Shown here in pieces: positions 11,350 through 21,048 of a stretch of DNA of 64,000 nt; positions within the stretch are counted from its first letter, which is position 1; the number at the start of each line of letters is the position of its first letter. Under the pieces are notes generated by a model, which saw nothing but the letters and a program-made list of their open reading frames with translations, had not been told where the DNA came from and searched no databases. The stretch lies in NCBI GenBank assembly GCA_028583405.1, contig CM053248.1, positions 21,011,139 through 21,075,138 of the forward strand, given 5' to 3'. The DNA is from Pogonophryne albipinna (lineage: Eukaryota > Chordata > Actinopteri > Perciformes > Artedidraconidae). The translations under genes were made by a program, and so were the position numbers.

Positions 11350-11815
11350 CACTGAACAAAAATATAAATGCAACACTTTTGTTTTTGCTCCCATTTTTCA
11401 TGAGATGAACTCAAAGATCTAAAACATTTTCTATATACACAAAATAACCATTTCTCTCAAATATTGTTCACAAATCTGAAAAAATCTGTGATAGTGAGCA
11501 CTTCTCCTTTGCCGAGATAATCCATCCCACCTCACAGGTGTGGCATATCAAGATGCTGATTAGACAGCATGATTATTGCACAGGTGTGCCTTAGGTTGGC
11601 CACAATAAAAGGCCACTCTGAAATGTTCAGTTTTATCACACAGCACAATGCCACAGATGTCGCAAGTTTTGAGGGAGCGTGCAATTGGCATGCTGACAGC
11701 AGGAATGTCCACCAGAGCTGTTGCCCGTGAATTGAATGTTCATTTCTCTACCATAAGCCGTCTCCAAAGGCGTTTCAGAGAATTTGGCAGTACATCCAAC
11801 CGGCCTCACAACCGC
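11350..11815 (+). mobile_element. Tc1-like transposon, second copy, 3'-truncated
   Basis: It begins TA then CACTGAACAAAAATATAAAT at 11348 and follows the 1893 copy closely through the left inverted repeat and the first 57 codons of the transposase. Similarity ends abruptly at about 11815, where the minisatellite flank begins. The rest of the transposon and its right inverted repeat are not found in the window. This copy keeps the 12 bp missing from the first copy's left repeat. Confidence 0.93.
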
Positions 11816-11817
11816 AG
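11648..11817 (+). pseudogene. Tc1-like transposase, N-terminal fragment
   Basis: The first 57 codons match the intact transposase at 2179 with one amino-acid change (ELNVHF for ELNIHF). They include the helix-turn-helix STISRLQRRF. After NRRP the frame runs into unrelated minisatellite-flank sequence and gives a nonsense extension to 12034. No catalytic residue remains. Confidence 0.93.
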
Positions 11818-13006
11818 ACCTGGCAGGGTCTTTGTCTGTCTTCCAAGACAGTGGGGCTGGCTGCTGTTGGCTGTGTTGGCTGTGTTGGAGGGAGTTACGT
11901 TTGATTGTCCCGGGTTGATGCTGGTGGCTGTGTGGGAGGTACGTGTGCTCCGAGACCTCCTTGCTGGCCGGGTTGATGGTGGTGGCTGTGTGGGAGGTAC
12001 GTGTGCTCCGAGACCTCCTTGCTGGCCGGGTTGATGCTGGTGGCTGTGTGGGAGGTACGTGTGCTCTGAGACCTCCTTGCTGGCCGGGTTGATGGTGGTG
12101 GCTGTTTGGGAGGTACGTGTGCTCCGAGACTTCCTTGCTGGCCGGGTTGATGGTGGTGGCTGTGTGGGAGGTACGTGTGCTCCGAGACTTCCTTGCTGGC
12201 CGGGTTGATGGTGGTGGCTGTGTGGGAGGTACGTGTGCTCCGAGACCTCCTTGCTGGCCGGGTTGATGGTGGTGGCTGTGTGGGAGGTACGTGTGCTCCG
12301 AGACCTCCTTGCTGGCCGGGTTGATGGTGGTGGCTGTTTGGGAGGTACGTGTGCTCCGAGACTTCCTTGCTGGCCGGGTTGATGGTGGTGGCTGTGTGGG
12401 AGGTACGTGTGCTCCGAGACCTCCTTGCTGGCCGGGTTGATGGTGGTGGCTGTGTGGGAGGTACGTGTGCTCCGAGACCTCCTTGCTGGCCGGGTTGATG
12501 GTGGTGGCTGTGTGGGAGGTACGTGTGCTCCGAGACCTCCTTGCTGGCCGGGTTGATGGTGGTGGCTGTGTGGGAGGTACGTGTGCTCCGAGACCTCCTT
12601 GCTGGCCGGGTTGATGGTGGTGGCTGTGTGGGAGGTACGTGTGCTCTGAGACCTCCTTGCTAGCCGGGTTGATGGTGATGGCTGTGTGGGAGGTACGTGT
12701 GCTCTAAGAGACTTCCTTGCTGGCCGGGTTGATGGTGGTGGCTGTGTGGAAGGTACGTGTGCTCTAAGAGACTTCCTTGCTGGCCGGGTTGATGGTGGTG
12801 GCTGTGTGGGAGGTACGTGTGCTCTAAGAAACTTCCTTGCTGGCCGGGTTGATGGTGGTGGCTGTGGTGGAGGCCTTTGTGCCGAGGTGTATCTTGACCT
12901 GGTGGCAGGCACTGATGGAGGTGGAGGCAGCTGGAGGGATGCTGGTATGCTGGTCCTTGGTGGTGATGGCAGTGGTGAAGGCCCTTGAGCCACAGTGTAT
13001 CTGGAC
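11806..13006 (-). CDS. Candidate exon: proline-rich, minisatellite-encoded open frame
   Basis: An uninterrupted minus-strand frame of about 400 codons. The first part (13006 to about 12880) is non-repetitive and proline-rich, with VAQGPSPLPSPPRTSIP and SLQLPPPPSVPATRSRY. It then runs through the tandem repeat. The repeat unit is 58 bp, so successive units are read in different frames. They encode, in rotation, PPPSTRPARRS, TATTINPASKEVSEHT and HHHQPGQQGGLGAHVP. The unit is open in all three frames on this strand, so the length of the frame alone is weak evidence for a gene. Support for a real exon comes from the upstream end: an AG acceptor at 13007-13008 joins in matching phase to a GTAAGT donor at 13387. 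The 3' end runs into the Tc1 fragment. It could be a decayed transposon ORF or a chance frame. Confidence 0.3.
11911..12890. repeat. 58-bp GC-rich minisatellite, about 17 units
   Basis: The motif CGGGTTGATG recurs exactly every 58 bp from 11911 to 12665, then every 60 bp (12725, 12785, 12845). The last three units carry a 2-bp insertion (CTCTAAGAG where earlier units have CTCCGAG). The variant CTGTTTGGG appears in the units at 12085 and 12317, 232 bp apart, hinting at four-unit block duplication. It is directly flanked on the left by the broken Tc1 copy. Confidence 0.97.
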
Positions 13007-13008
13007 CT

Positions 13009-13380
13009 AGTGGCACAAATAACAATGCACAACTACACACACACACATCCAGTTACTTTACATTCAGTATAAAATCATAGACACACATATAAATAAATCT
13101 ATAACAAAGTCCCCTCTGTACAAAACAGTATGATAAAATACATGTCTATAGCCACTGTAAATATCTCCGTTGTGGGACGAATAAAGGATTGTTTTTTCAT
13201 CCACACATGTAACCTCACTTTTACACATCAAAATAACTTTTACACATAAAAAACGTTTACACAGAGTACAGGTTTACTATTTGAGAGTCTATTTTGTCCC
13301 AAGAAAAAGTTCAATAAACCCATTATTCATTTTTGCGGTATTCCACACAAAATGAAAGTACACTATTACTGTAATATTTA
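13009..13380. other. Spacer or candidate intron, no gene recognised
   Basis: AT-rich. If the two candidate minus-strand exons are real, this is the intron between them: GTAAGT donor at 13387 and a TTGTGCCACTAG acceptor ending at 13007. A GGGACGAATAAAGGATT block near 13173 resembles a retroelement 3' end. Confidence 0.35.
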
Positions 13381-13387
13381 CACTTAC

Positions 13388-13510
13388 CGATGTCCAAATG
13401 GATCCTTGTTGTCCCTGTATTCTTCTTCTTCAGAAGAGTCGAAGCCTTCTGGTTCTGATGCTCCATTTTCACTAGTGCTAGCGAAAATAATCTCTAGCGC
13501 GTCCGTACTG
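13388..13510 (-). CDS. Candidate 5' exon, acidic N-terminus of a transposon protein
   Basis: The minus-strand frame reads ALEIIFASTSENGASEPEG then FDSSEEEEYRDNKDPFGH and stops at a consensus donor (exon end at 13388, GTAAGTG following). Acidic serine-rich N-termini after an ALEII-type helix resemble piggyBac-like transposases, but this is a loose resemblance. An ATG with MAKENTTVRT lies just upstream in a frame offset by one or two bases, so a small frameshift would be needed for a normal start. The splice phase agrees with the acceptor at 13007 (an arginine codon is split). Taken together this is a plausible decayed exon, not a proven one. Confidence 0.3.
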
Positions 13511-13998
13511 TTGTGTTTTCTTTAGCCATTTCTCAGTCTCTCTCTTGTTTCCTCACAATACGTTAACTGATGGGAGACACGTGGTTTATGTTTTTGTCTG
13601 TGTCGGTAGGTCCTTAGTGATTTCTTAAGTGTCCATTTGTCATTTCAGACCAACATAGCTGCAGCTGCCCCGGCCGAGATTTACTTGACCGACGTACGAT
13701 ACAACCACACAGTGTAATGCAAAGTCAAGCTGCTTTGAGCGGCCTTATTGGCTGCTGTGAGTCGTCGGGTAAAGTCTCACAATAGGTACCGCTGGAAAGC
13801 TACAGTTCCAGCGATTCGGTGGTTATCTGCTGCATTATATTCTTTCACACACAGTGACGTCACTGTATATATATATAAATACGCCATTTTCCTGGAGGTG
13901 CAAATATCCTGGAGGTGCTAATATAAACAGCTAGCTAACGTAGCCAGGCAGAGCGCACTAGTTTTTTTTTCTGAATTAACGACCGAAGAAATCGCTGC

Positions 13999-14182
13999 AT
14001 GTCTTCGGATTACATCTCTGGACTTGAGGGGTGTGCTCTAGGTCGTTACCAGCGTAAACTAGAGCTGTGTGGGTTGTCGGATTGCCCTTACAGACTGCCT
14101 GCAGATGTATGGAAAAACAACCCTCGAAAGTGGCCTTCGGTCGATTTTGGCAGCATCTACGTCTATCTTCTGGAAACACCAG
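13999..14182 (+). CDS. Candidate exon of a transposon accessory protein
   Basis: The frame starts at an ATG at 13999 and encodes YISGLEGCALGRYQRKLELC, then CPYRLPADVWKNNPRKWP and a YVYLLETPG segment. It meets a CAG/GTGAAT donor at about 14182. The pattern (a small helical block, then LP-x-D-x-W, WP and YL-x-TP) resembles the first exon of multi-exon proteins of fish DNA transposons that carry YqaJ-type exonuclease domains. The exonuclease part is not in the window. The candidate exon at 13388-13510 lies about 490 bp away on the other strand, giving a head-to-head arrangement around a TATATATATAAATA stretch at 13866-13880. The function is inferred from memory of related proteins and is uncertain. 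Confidence 0.35.
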
Positions 14183-14594
14183 GTGAATACCCCACTTGTC
14201 ACAATAATATTATCATGCCATTGCATATATGTGGTATTTTAGAGTTGACTAGATATTGATTAAGGCAATAGACTATGATATTCTGCTTGCACCTCGCGTG
14301 AAATGGCGGATACCGGAAGTACGGTGTCGCACTCGGCCCAATACCCGTATGTGTGTGTGAAAGAATGTGTACTCCTTATAATCGAAAAGATCTGATTAAA
14401 TACGTAGAATATGCGCACTTCGACATGGCGCTGCGAGCATCGACTCCAGAGGGAAGCCATCATGCTCTTACTTTGAAACCTTGAAATGCGGAAATGTCGT
14501 CATCAGCAGGCCATCACGTGGTTTCCGAAAAATAACCGAGTGACACGAGCAGATTTCGGTCGAGATCGGCGGAAAGTTTGTTGCAAAACTCTGT

Positions 14595-15123
14595 AGAGGC
14601 TTCTCAATACTCAAATTTCCCCTCCTCGACTCCTCGACTCCTCGGTCCTCCGGTAGTGACCCGGAAATGAATTTCAGCGCGCCATTTTGAAGGACATCTC
14701 ATTTCTCTAAATGCACACCGAGGACCGAGCATCGAGGAGGCTCTCTGGAGGAGCTCTAACCGAGGATACACTGATGGTTCCTCCACGGCTCCTCCGCGGA
14801 TGCATTTCCAGGAACGGTGGAGGCGTGAAGCACGGCCGGACTTATCTCAGCCAATGACAGCTCTGAATGCATCCCCTGGATATTATTTTAGAAACTGCTT
14901 TCATCGCGTCGCGATGTTTCCAGAGAGAACAGCTGTGAGGTCCATGCAGATAGCAGAGCAGTGTGTAGAATGTATATCACTCAGTATAACAGGCCTACTC
15001 TCTTTATTTGCTTTAGTTTAGTAGATATCTACAAACAAAGAGTCAATATTTTTCTAAAACCATTTAGTGCTTCACCTAATAAAATACACAATGGCTGTAG
15101 CCTGATTATGCTTTAGGGAGCTG

Positions 15124-15179
<56 letters not shown>

Positions 15180-15803
15180 TGGGTGTGGGGGTGTGTGGGT
15201 GTGTGGGTGTGGGTGGGTGGGTGGTACAGTGTGTAGGTGTGTGTTGTACAGTGTGTAGATGCGGCGGACAGACGGGTCTCAGTTGGTTTGGTGTCCTTAC
15301 TTTTAATACTTGTAAATACAACTTTTGGCCCGTAATTTCAATTCCCCATTTCAGCGACCAGAGAGAGGGGGGGATATATCCAGTCTCTGATTGTGTTATT
15401 ATGAGAGTGCTCTCATACTTTAAATTGTATATATTTATATAAATATATTTGTGTGTGTGTCCGCATCTGTAGTCTGTTATTGTCTCATTATACCACACTG
15501 TCAATTAATTCAAAGTAAATATGTGGGGGAACAATGTTCAGCTGATCTAACAGAGATTATAAAATACAGCGCTATGACAAAACACTCGACAGCTGATTCA
15601 GCTGTTGCCACGTAATAATGAACGGACGTCGCTTTAATATGACCGCTCAGAGGAAAGGAGTTCTCATTTCTTTAAACGTCTGCTGCTTCCCCTCCTCTCT
15701 CCTCGGTTCCCCTCCTCGGTCCTCCGCTCGCATCTCCTGTGGGCGGGACTAAGTCTCGAGGAGGGGAGTCGAGGAGGGGAAATTTAAGAATTGAGAAGCC
15801 TCT
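14595..15803. mobile_element. Inverted-repeat DNA element, 1.2 kb, TGT duplication
   Basis: The left end AGAGGCTTCTCAATACTC is mirrored by the right end, whose complement reads AGAGGCTTCTCAATTCTT. Both continue with AAATTTCCCCTCCTCGACTC. Direct repeats TGT flank the element (14592-14594 and 15804-15806), consistent with a 3-bp target duplication as in PIF/Harbinger-type elements. No transposase is visible, so the copy is non-autonomous. A GT microsatellite is embedded at 15127. Confidence 0.82.
15127..15260. repeat. GT/GTGG microsatellite
   Basis: About 50 bp of pure GT followed by degenerate GTGGGT and GTGTAG variants. Confidence 0.97.
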
Positions 15804-15820
15804 TGTGTGTGTAAAAAGAC

Positions 15821-15900
15821 GATCCAGAAGCAGAGATTTGAGATCCACAAGCAGATATTTGAGATCCACAAGCAGATATTTGAGATCCACAAGCGCATTT
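15821..15900 (+). repeat. 21-bp tandem repeat, about four units
   Basis: The units approximate AGATCCACAAGCAGATATTTG, with GATCCAGAAGCAGAGATTTG as the first, divergent unit. The array begins 17 bp after the element ending at 15803. Related ATTTGTGAATATTT-like phrases continue loosely to about 16190. Confidence 0.9.
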
Positions 15901-16200
15901 TTGGTTGACAAATACAAAGTGGATTCACAAATGCCTGATCGAAAGTTGTCAATGTTAAAGAGATATTCACAAATTCCTTTTGTTTATTTGTAAATCAATT
16001 GTAGTATTCACAGATCTTTTTTTTATTTGTGAAAATATTTTGCGTATTTGCAGATCCGTTTTACATTTGCACATAGTGAGTTTGCAAATCTTTTAAATGC
16101 ATTTGTGGATGGTGTTTTACATTTACAAATCACATATTTACACACAAATTATTTTTATGTTCACGCAAATAATTATGAGACAAATGTAAGCCCATAAGAC

Positions 16201-16654
16201 TAGCTTGTTGCAGCCGGTGTCCCAGTGGATGAAGCCATTTCAATATTGTCACTAAGTCCTTGGCAGCGGGGCTTGACTGGAGAAGGGGCCACAGGCCAAG
16301 TCAGTTCAGTACGCTAAAGACAAGCTGTTTTACAGTCACTTTCTCTTTAAGTCACTCTGGTTCCTGGCAAGTCCCTTTTGTCATGATCTCCTTTCCCTTT
16401 CTGTTTCAAAGCTGCACTCTGATGCAAGGAGCAGATTAGTGTTACATGGCAATGCTTCCTACAACCTTGAAATTCTTGATTTTTTTTTAAACTACAGCAC
16501 TTTGAACTGTGACCTACATGGTTTCTTGAGGGAATCAAGAGGTAAACCAGCACTGTTAAGCTTTTTCTGACCTTTATAGTTTACTTTACTGTCTGCCACT
16601 ATATTTATTTATTCAGAATCAGTGAATTAATGATTTGTTTTTCAGCCATCGTGG
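16201..16654. other. No gene recognised
   Basis: Mixed sequence without terminal repeats or coding motifs. Confidence 0.5.
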
Positions 16655-16807
16655 CATGGATTTAGGGATTGGATATTGGAAGGTTTCCCACTACAACTTT
16701 TTGAGAGATTCATGGTCCCCAGAGGAACAATCATACTAATATTGGTGATCACATGACTTGTTCTTTGAGCACCAGGAAATGCGCTTTATAAATGTAATGT
16801 TTTATTA
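16655..16807 (+). repeat. Teleost interspersed repeat fragment
   Basis: CATGGTCCCCAGAGGAACAA and the following GATCACATGACTT phrase match a pattern I recognise from dispersed fish repeats. The end GCGCTTTATAAATGTAATGT resembles an L2-type 3' tail. The LINE at 16808 inserted into its end. Confidence 0.5.
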
Positions 16808-17237
16808 CATTTATATGACATGACCGAAAGAACGTGATCGCGGATACAAGCGGCCGAGATGGGTTTTCTCCCCTGGTTGGCTGGCGTCTCCCTTAGGGAT
16901 AAGGTGAGAAGTTCGGTCATCCGGGAGGGACTCGGAGTTGAACCGCTCCTCCTTCGCGTCGAAAGGAGCCAGTTGAGGTGGTTCGGGCACCTAGTAAGGA
17001 TGCCACCTGGGCGCCTCCCTAGGGAGGTGTTCCAGGCACGTCCAGCTGGGAAGAGACCAAGGGGTAGACCTAGGACCAGGTGGAGGGATTATATCTCTTC
17101 GCTGGCCTGGGAGCGCCTTGGGATCCCCCAGTCAGAGCTGGTTGATGTGGCCAGGGAAAGGAAAGTTTGGGGCTCGATGCTGGAACTGCTACCCCCGCGA
17201 CCCGACCACGGATAAGCGGGAGAAGATGGATGGATGG
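16808..17237 (+). mobile_element. RTE/Rex3-like LINE, 3' end only
   Basis: A 5'-truncated non-LTR retrotransposon ending in GATG repeats (17225-17240). That tail is described for the fish Rex3 family of the RTE clade. The direct repeat ATGTTTTATTA at 16797-16807 and 17238-17248 is a convincing 11-bp target duplication. The same 3' end occurs on the minus strand at 38463. Confidence 0.85.
16859..17215 (+). pseudogene. RTE/Rex-type LINE protein, C-terminal 118 codons
   Basis: The frame encodes the terminal region of a fish RTE-type ORF: VRSSVIREGLGVEPLLLRVE, RSQLRWFGHLVRMPPGRLPR, then RGRPRTRWRDYISSLAWERL and the end LLPPRPDHG followed by a stop. These blocks lie downstream of the reverse-transcriptase domain, which is missing. 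The methionine at 16859 is internal to the original protein, and coding similarity starts further upstream, near 16825. The frame is clean but the copy is dead by truncation. Confidence 0.88.
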
Positions 17238-17259
17238 ATGTTTTATTATTATATCCATC

Positions 17260-18407
17260 AGCCCTAGCTGTACTTTTTGTCAATTAGCAAATGTTAGTAT
17301 GCTTATATAATTTGTATTCAATTCAGATTGTGGCTTCCAATGATCATTAGAAAACAACAAAGCTCTGTTTTTGTCTTGTGTCATACATCCAGTGCACTCC
17401 AGTTTGGTTTGCTTTTAATCCTCCCCAGTGTTTCCCATAAAATGATTTGTCAAAGGACGGCCGGGCGATGTGGGAGTATCCTTTCGTTGGAACTCCTCCA
17501 GCTTGCGTGCCCTCGCTGGGTCATTTCCTCAGTGACACTGCACTTTAAATGGCTGAATAAATGGACCCAATCTCATCATTACGTGATATTCCGAAAGTCA
17601 GTAATTGTGTTATAATTTCAAAAATTCCCAATTGTTCTGTCAGTTATATGTTAATACAGTTGATATATTTGTACGTAGCAGTCAAAAAAGTCAGGCAATA
17701 AATTCCTTTTAAAATGGTTCGCAGTCAAGACCTTACTTTTCCTCAGTGATCACTGAGAGTCACTGTACTGTAGTACCATGTAAACATGTCCACTTGATCA
17801 TGGAAAGGAGCCTCAGGCATGGCCCGGATGGGGCTTCATTTTGAACACTGCTGGTTCCTCCAGCTGGGCCTACAACCTCAACAGAATCACACACTCTGCC
17901 CCACCTGTGACAATAAACAGCTTTATTACCTCCTCCCGTCCACTGACGCCATTTAATGCTTTCACTGGGATCATCATGGGGACAGATCCAACTACAACCC
18001 CTTAAAGCTCACCCGACAGAAAGAGAGTGAGATAGTGTCAAACATTTTCATTTATGGAATTTAAGCAATGTTAGCTTATTATTATTGATTCATACTTTTC
18101 ATCAGTTAATCTTTCCTAATGTGCCACTTTATTGAATTCTGAGACCAGTAACCCAATTAAAATTACTACTGCTGATTCAAGTCTCGATTTTATAGATGGT
18201 AACAGCAGCAGGTTGAGATGGCTTGATACCACCTTTTTGGGGGCGGGATATGGCAACATTTAGGACCTGCCAATACTGATTCCAATCAATATATGGTGAA
18301 AAATACTTACAGCAGGCAACTAACACTTTTACCACTTTGTATGTAATGGTATGTTTGTCAGTATTTTTTGTATGATTCAAACTTCCATTTTTACATTTCT
18401 TTTATAA
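17260..18407. other. No gene recognised
   Basis: Apart from the short hAT-like terminus at 17426, nothing is recognisable. The sequence between about 17640 and 18400 is AT-rich and lacks repeat hallmarks. Confidence 0.5.
17426..17470 (+). repeat. hAT-like terminus fragment
   Basis: CAGTGTTTCCCATAAAATGA is the start pattern of a hAT family related to the element at 29816. No matching right end is visible nearby, so this is a solitary end or a chance match. Confidence 0.4.
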
Positions 18408-18414
18408 CTTATAA

Positions 18415-19340
18415 CAACCCAGTCTCACGGCATTTCGTGTTCACCAACACGATTTTTAATCTATTGATTCGTGTTCACCAACACAATTTGCCCCTTTTTT
18501 TCGTGTTGCACAGCACGATTTTGAAAGCAATGTATTTCTACTGCCTGCAGCACGTCTTTTTCTCCGGTCGTGGGAGACCGGAAGCTGTGTGGTTCATAAA
18601 AACATGTTCTTACTCAATATCAAGCCACAATTATTGCTTTTATTTTAAATCGTATAATTTCGGACTTTTGTTTCCGTCTGTGAGGAAAATAAATGGGGCT
18701 CAGAGCCTCAGAATACGGAAATCTGTATTTTTAAATATTTTTTCCTTCTAATTCGTTATTCTTTTCAAAATAACACACTGTTATTTACTCACCAATAACA
18801 CACAATTATCCTTGCTTTTATTTATTGGTTTAATTCGATAATCTCGGGCTTTTTTGGCGTCCGTCAGGAACTGAATTTCAAAATAAAAATAACCGGAAAC
18901 AGACGTAGGCCTATAAGGGACATTTCGAGCATCATTGCGATTGTCAACATTTCTGAGTTTAGGATGGCCAAAGACACTACACTACCCATAATCCCCAGCT
19001 ATCGTTTAGGACTACAGTCCCCGTAAGGTTATGCAGAGCGTCAAACAGCTGTGTGAAATGGAACGAAACCACGCCAGACTATCCAAAACTGGAATCGAAC
19101 GCCCCCCCAGAACTACACATGCTGGCTATTGTGTTTCGCAAAATGTTCTATGGGACGTCTCTACTGAACGTTTTCGTTTTTCCCACAATTAGAAGTTGCC
19201 AGTATTAAACACATTGGTGTTATCAAATGTAAAACATATAATTAATAAATGGGTGAAAATCGCTTGTGTCCATAATGCGCAGCATTAATATATACCCACA
19301 TGACAGCTCATTGTTACTTTGTAATTCTACTCCACTACAA
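18415..19340 (+). repeat. Left arm of the fold-back element
   Basis: 926 bp. It contains CGTGTTCACCAACACG hairpins near the tip, then a CGGAAGCTGTGTGGTTCATA block. A diverged, shortened relative of the stretch around 18600-18640 recurs at 55617-55665. Confidence 0.93.
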
Positions 19341-20115
19341 TTCAGAAGTTAACTTGGTATTTTTACTCCACTACATTTATTTGAGTTACTTTGCAGATTC
19401 TGATTAATTATGTGAAATATAAACAACCCTTAAATCAGACTTTAGTTACACCTGAGTAAAATTCAGGTAAGGTGATTGTCAAGTGCCAACAATCAGGAGA
19501 GATATTTGATAGTTGGTGCTTGAGAAGACTAAACATTTATCTGCAATTGACATGAATGGAAACGAGTAATAAAGTATATTCATTACTCGTTATTCTCTAC
19601 TAATAGTTAATTAAAGACTGTATATTATGGCTATTTTGCACATCCCTTTCAAGATTTTCAAAGGTTTATTGACATATCATATACACAACTAGTGTAGTTA
19701 TGCAATGAATGAAACACTTGGGTCACAGGTTCCTCAACAGCGCATTACAAGACATCTATCAATATGTGTGTACCTCCACCATTAAACTGTCATATTCTGC
19801 ACATTTCTTATACTATCTACATACATGAGAGTATAATTCATATGTATAATATCAGTTAAAATAAGTGCTTCAACATAGTTAACATTGCAGGAAAGCAATA
19901 TATTAGACGTTAAGTACTTTGTCAGGCTTAATATTTATCTGTAGATAGATACCCCCAAAGTTTTTTTCTTATTTGAAAGAAGACCTTAATCTGTTATTTA
20001 ATGTTGAAATAAAGGTTAATTCGTTTTTCTGTTTTGCACCTCCTCCTATTAATATCTTTGTACATTCTGCACTAAACTGTTTTATTGTAGAGATCACTTA
20101 TAGTATCTTCTTGAT
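19341..20115. other. Central spacer of the fold-back element
   Basis: About 775 bp of AT-rich sequence with no recognisable gene. TTTTTACTCCACTACATTTA near 19363 is a phrase common in teleost dispersed repeats. Confidence 0.7.
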
Positions 20116-21041
20116 TTGTAGTGGAGTAGAATTACAAAGTAACAATGAGCTGTCATGTGGGTATATATTAATGCTGCGCATTATGGACACAAGCGATTTT
20201 CACCCATTTATTAATTATATGTTTTACATTTGATAACACCAATGTGTTTAATACTGGCAACTTCTAATTGTGGGAAAAACGAAAACGTTCAGTAGAGACG
20301 TCCCATAGAACATTTTGCGAAACACAATAGCCAGCATGTGTAGTTCTGGGGGGGCGTTCGATTCCAGTTTTGGATAGTCTGGCGTGGTTTCGTTCCATTT
20401 CACACAGCTGTTTGACGCTCTGCATAACCTTACGGGGACTGTAGTCCTAAACGATAGCTGGGGATTATGGGTAGTGTAGTGTCTTTGGCCATCCTAAACT
20501 CAGAAATGTTGACAATCGCAATGATGCTCGAAATGTCCCTTATAGGCCTACGTCTGTTTCCGGTTATTTTTATTTTGAAATTCAGTTCCTGACGGACGCC
20601 AAAAAAGCCCGAGATTATCGAATTAAACCAATAAATAAAAGCAAGGATAATTGTGTGTTATTGGTGAGTAAATAACAGTGTGTTATTTTGAAAAGAATAA
20701 CGAATTAGAAGGAAAAAATATTTAAAAATACAGATTTCCGTATTCTGAGGCTCTGAGCCCCATTTATTTTCCTCACAGACGGAAACAAAAGTCCGAAATT
20801 ATACGATTTAAAATAAAAGCAATAATTGTGGCTTGATATTGAGTAAGAACATCTTTTTATGAACCACACAGCTTCCGGTCTCCCACGACCGGAGAAAAAG
20901 ACGTGCTGCAGGCAGTAGAAATACATTGCTTTTAAAATCGTGCTGTGCAACACGAAAAAAAGGGGCAAATTGTGTTGGTGAACACGAATCAATAGATTAA
21001 AAATCGTGTTGGTGAACACGAAATGCCGTGAGACTGGGTTG
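20116..21041 (-). repeat. Right arm of the fold-back element
   Basis: 926 bp, the reverse complement of 18415-19340. Similarity fades within about 10 bp of the inner edge, after a one-base indel. Confidence 0.93.
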
Positions 21042-21048
21042 CTTATAA

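Larger units (their letters stand above)
18415..21041. mobile_element. Giant fold-back element, 926-bp arms, 7-bp target duplication
   Basis: A 2627-bp palindrome. The left arm 18415-19340 is the reverse complement of 20116-21041; by eye I see only isolated differences (for example near 18602). The tips are CAACCCAGTCTCACGG and its complement. CTTATAA flanks both sides (18408-18414 and 21042-21048), giving a 7-bp target duplication. Open frames at 18368-18751 and 20705-21019 are the same arm read twice and show no family motif. Each tip carries three subterminal hairpins. I see no transposase. The superfamily is unresolved; hAT, P, Dada and Mutator-like groups can give duplications near this length. 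Confidence 0.9.

Noticed and set aside
11911..12890. CRISPR-like array
   Set aside because: The units are contiguous 58-bp repeats without unique spacers, in a vertebrate context. This is a minisatellite.
15106..15504. Open frames across the second GT tract
   Set aside because: Repeat-driven frames with no motif outside the tract.
18368..18751. 127-codon frame in the fold-back left arm, with its 104-codon mirror at 20705-21019
   Set aside because: Both are the same arm sequence read in opposite orientations. Composition and content show no conserved domain, so independent support for a gene is lacking.
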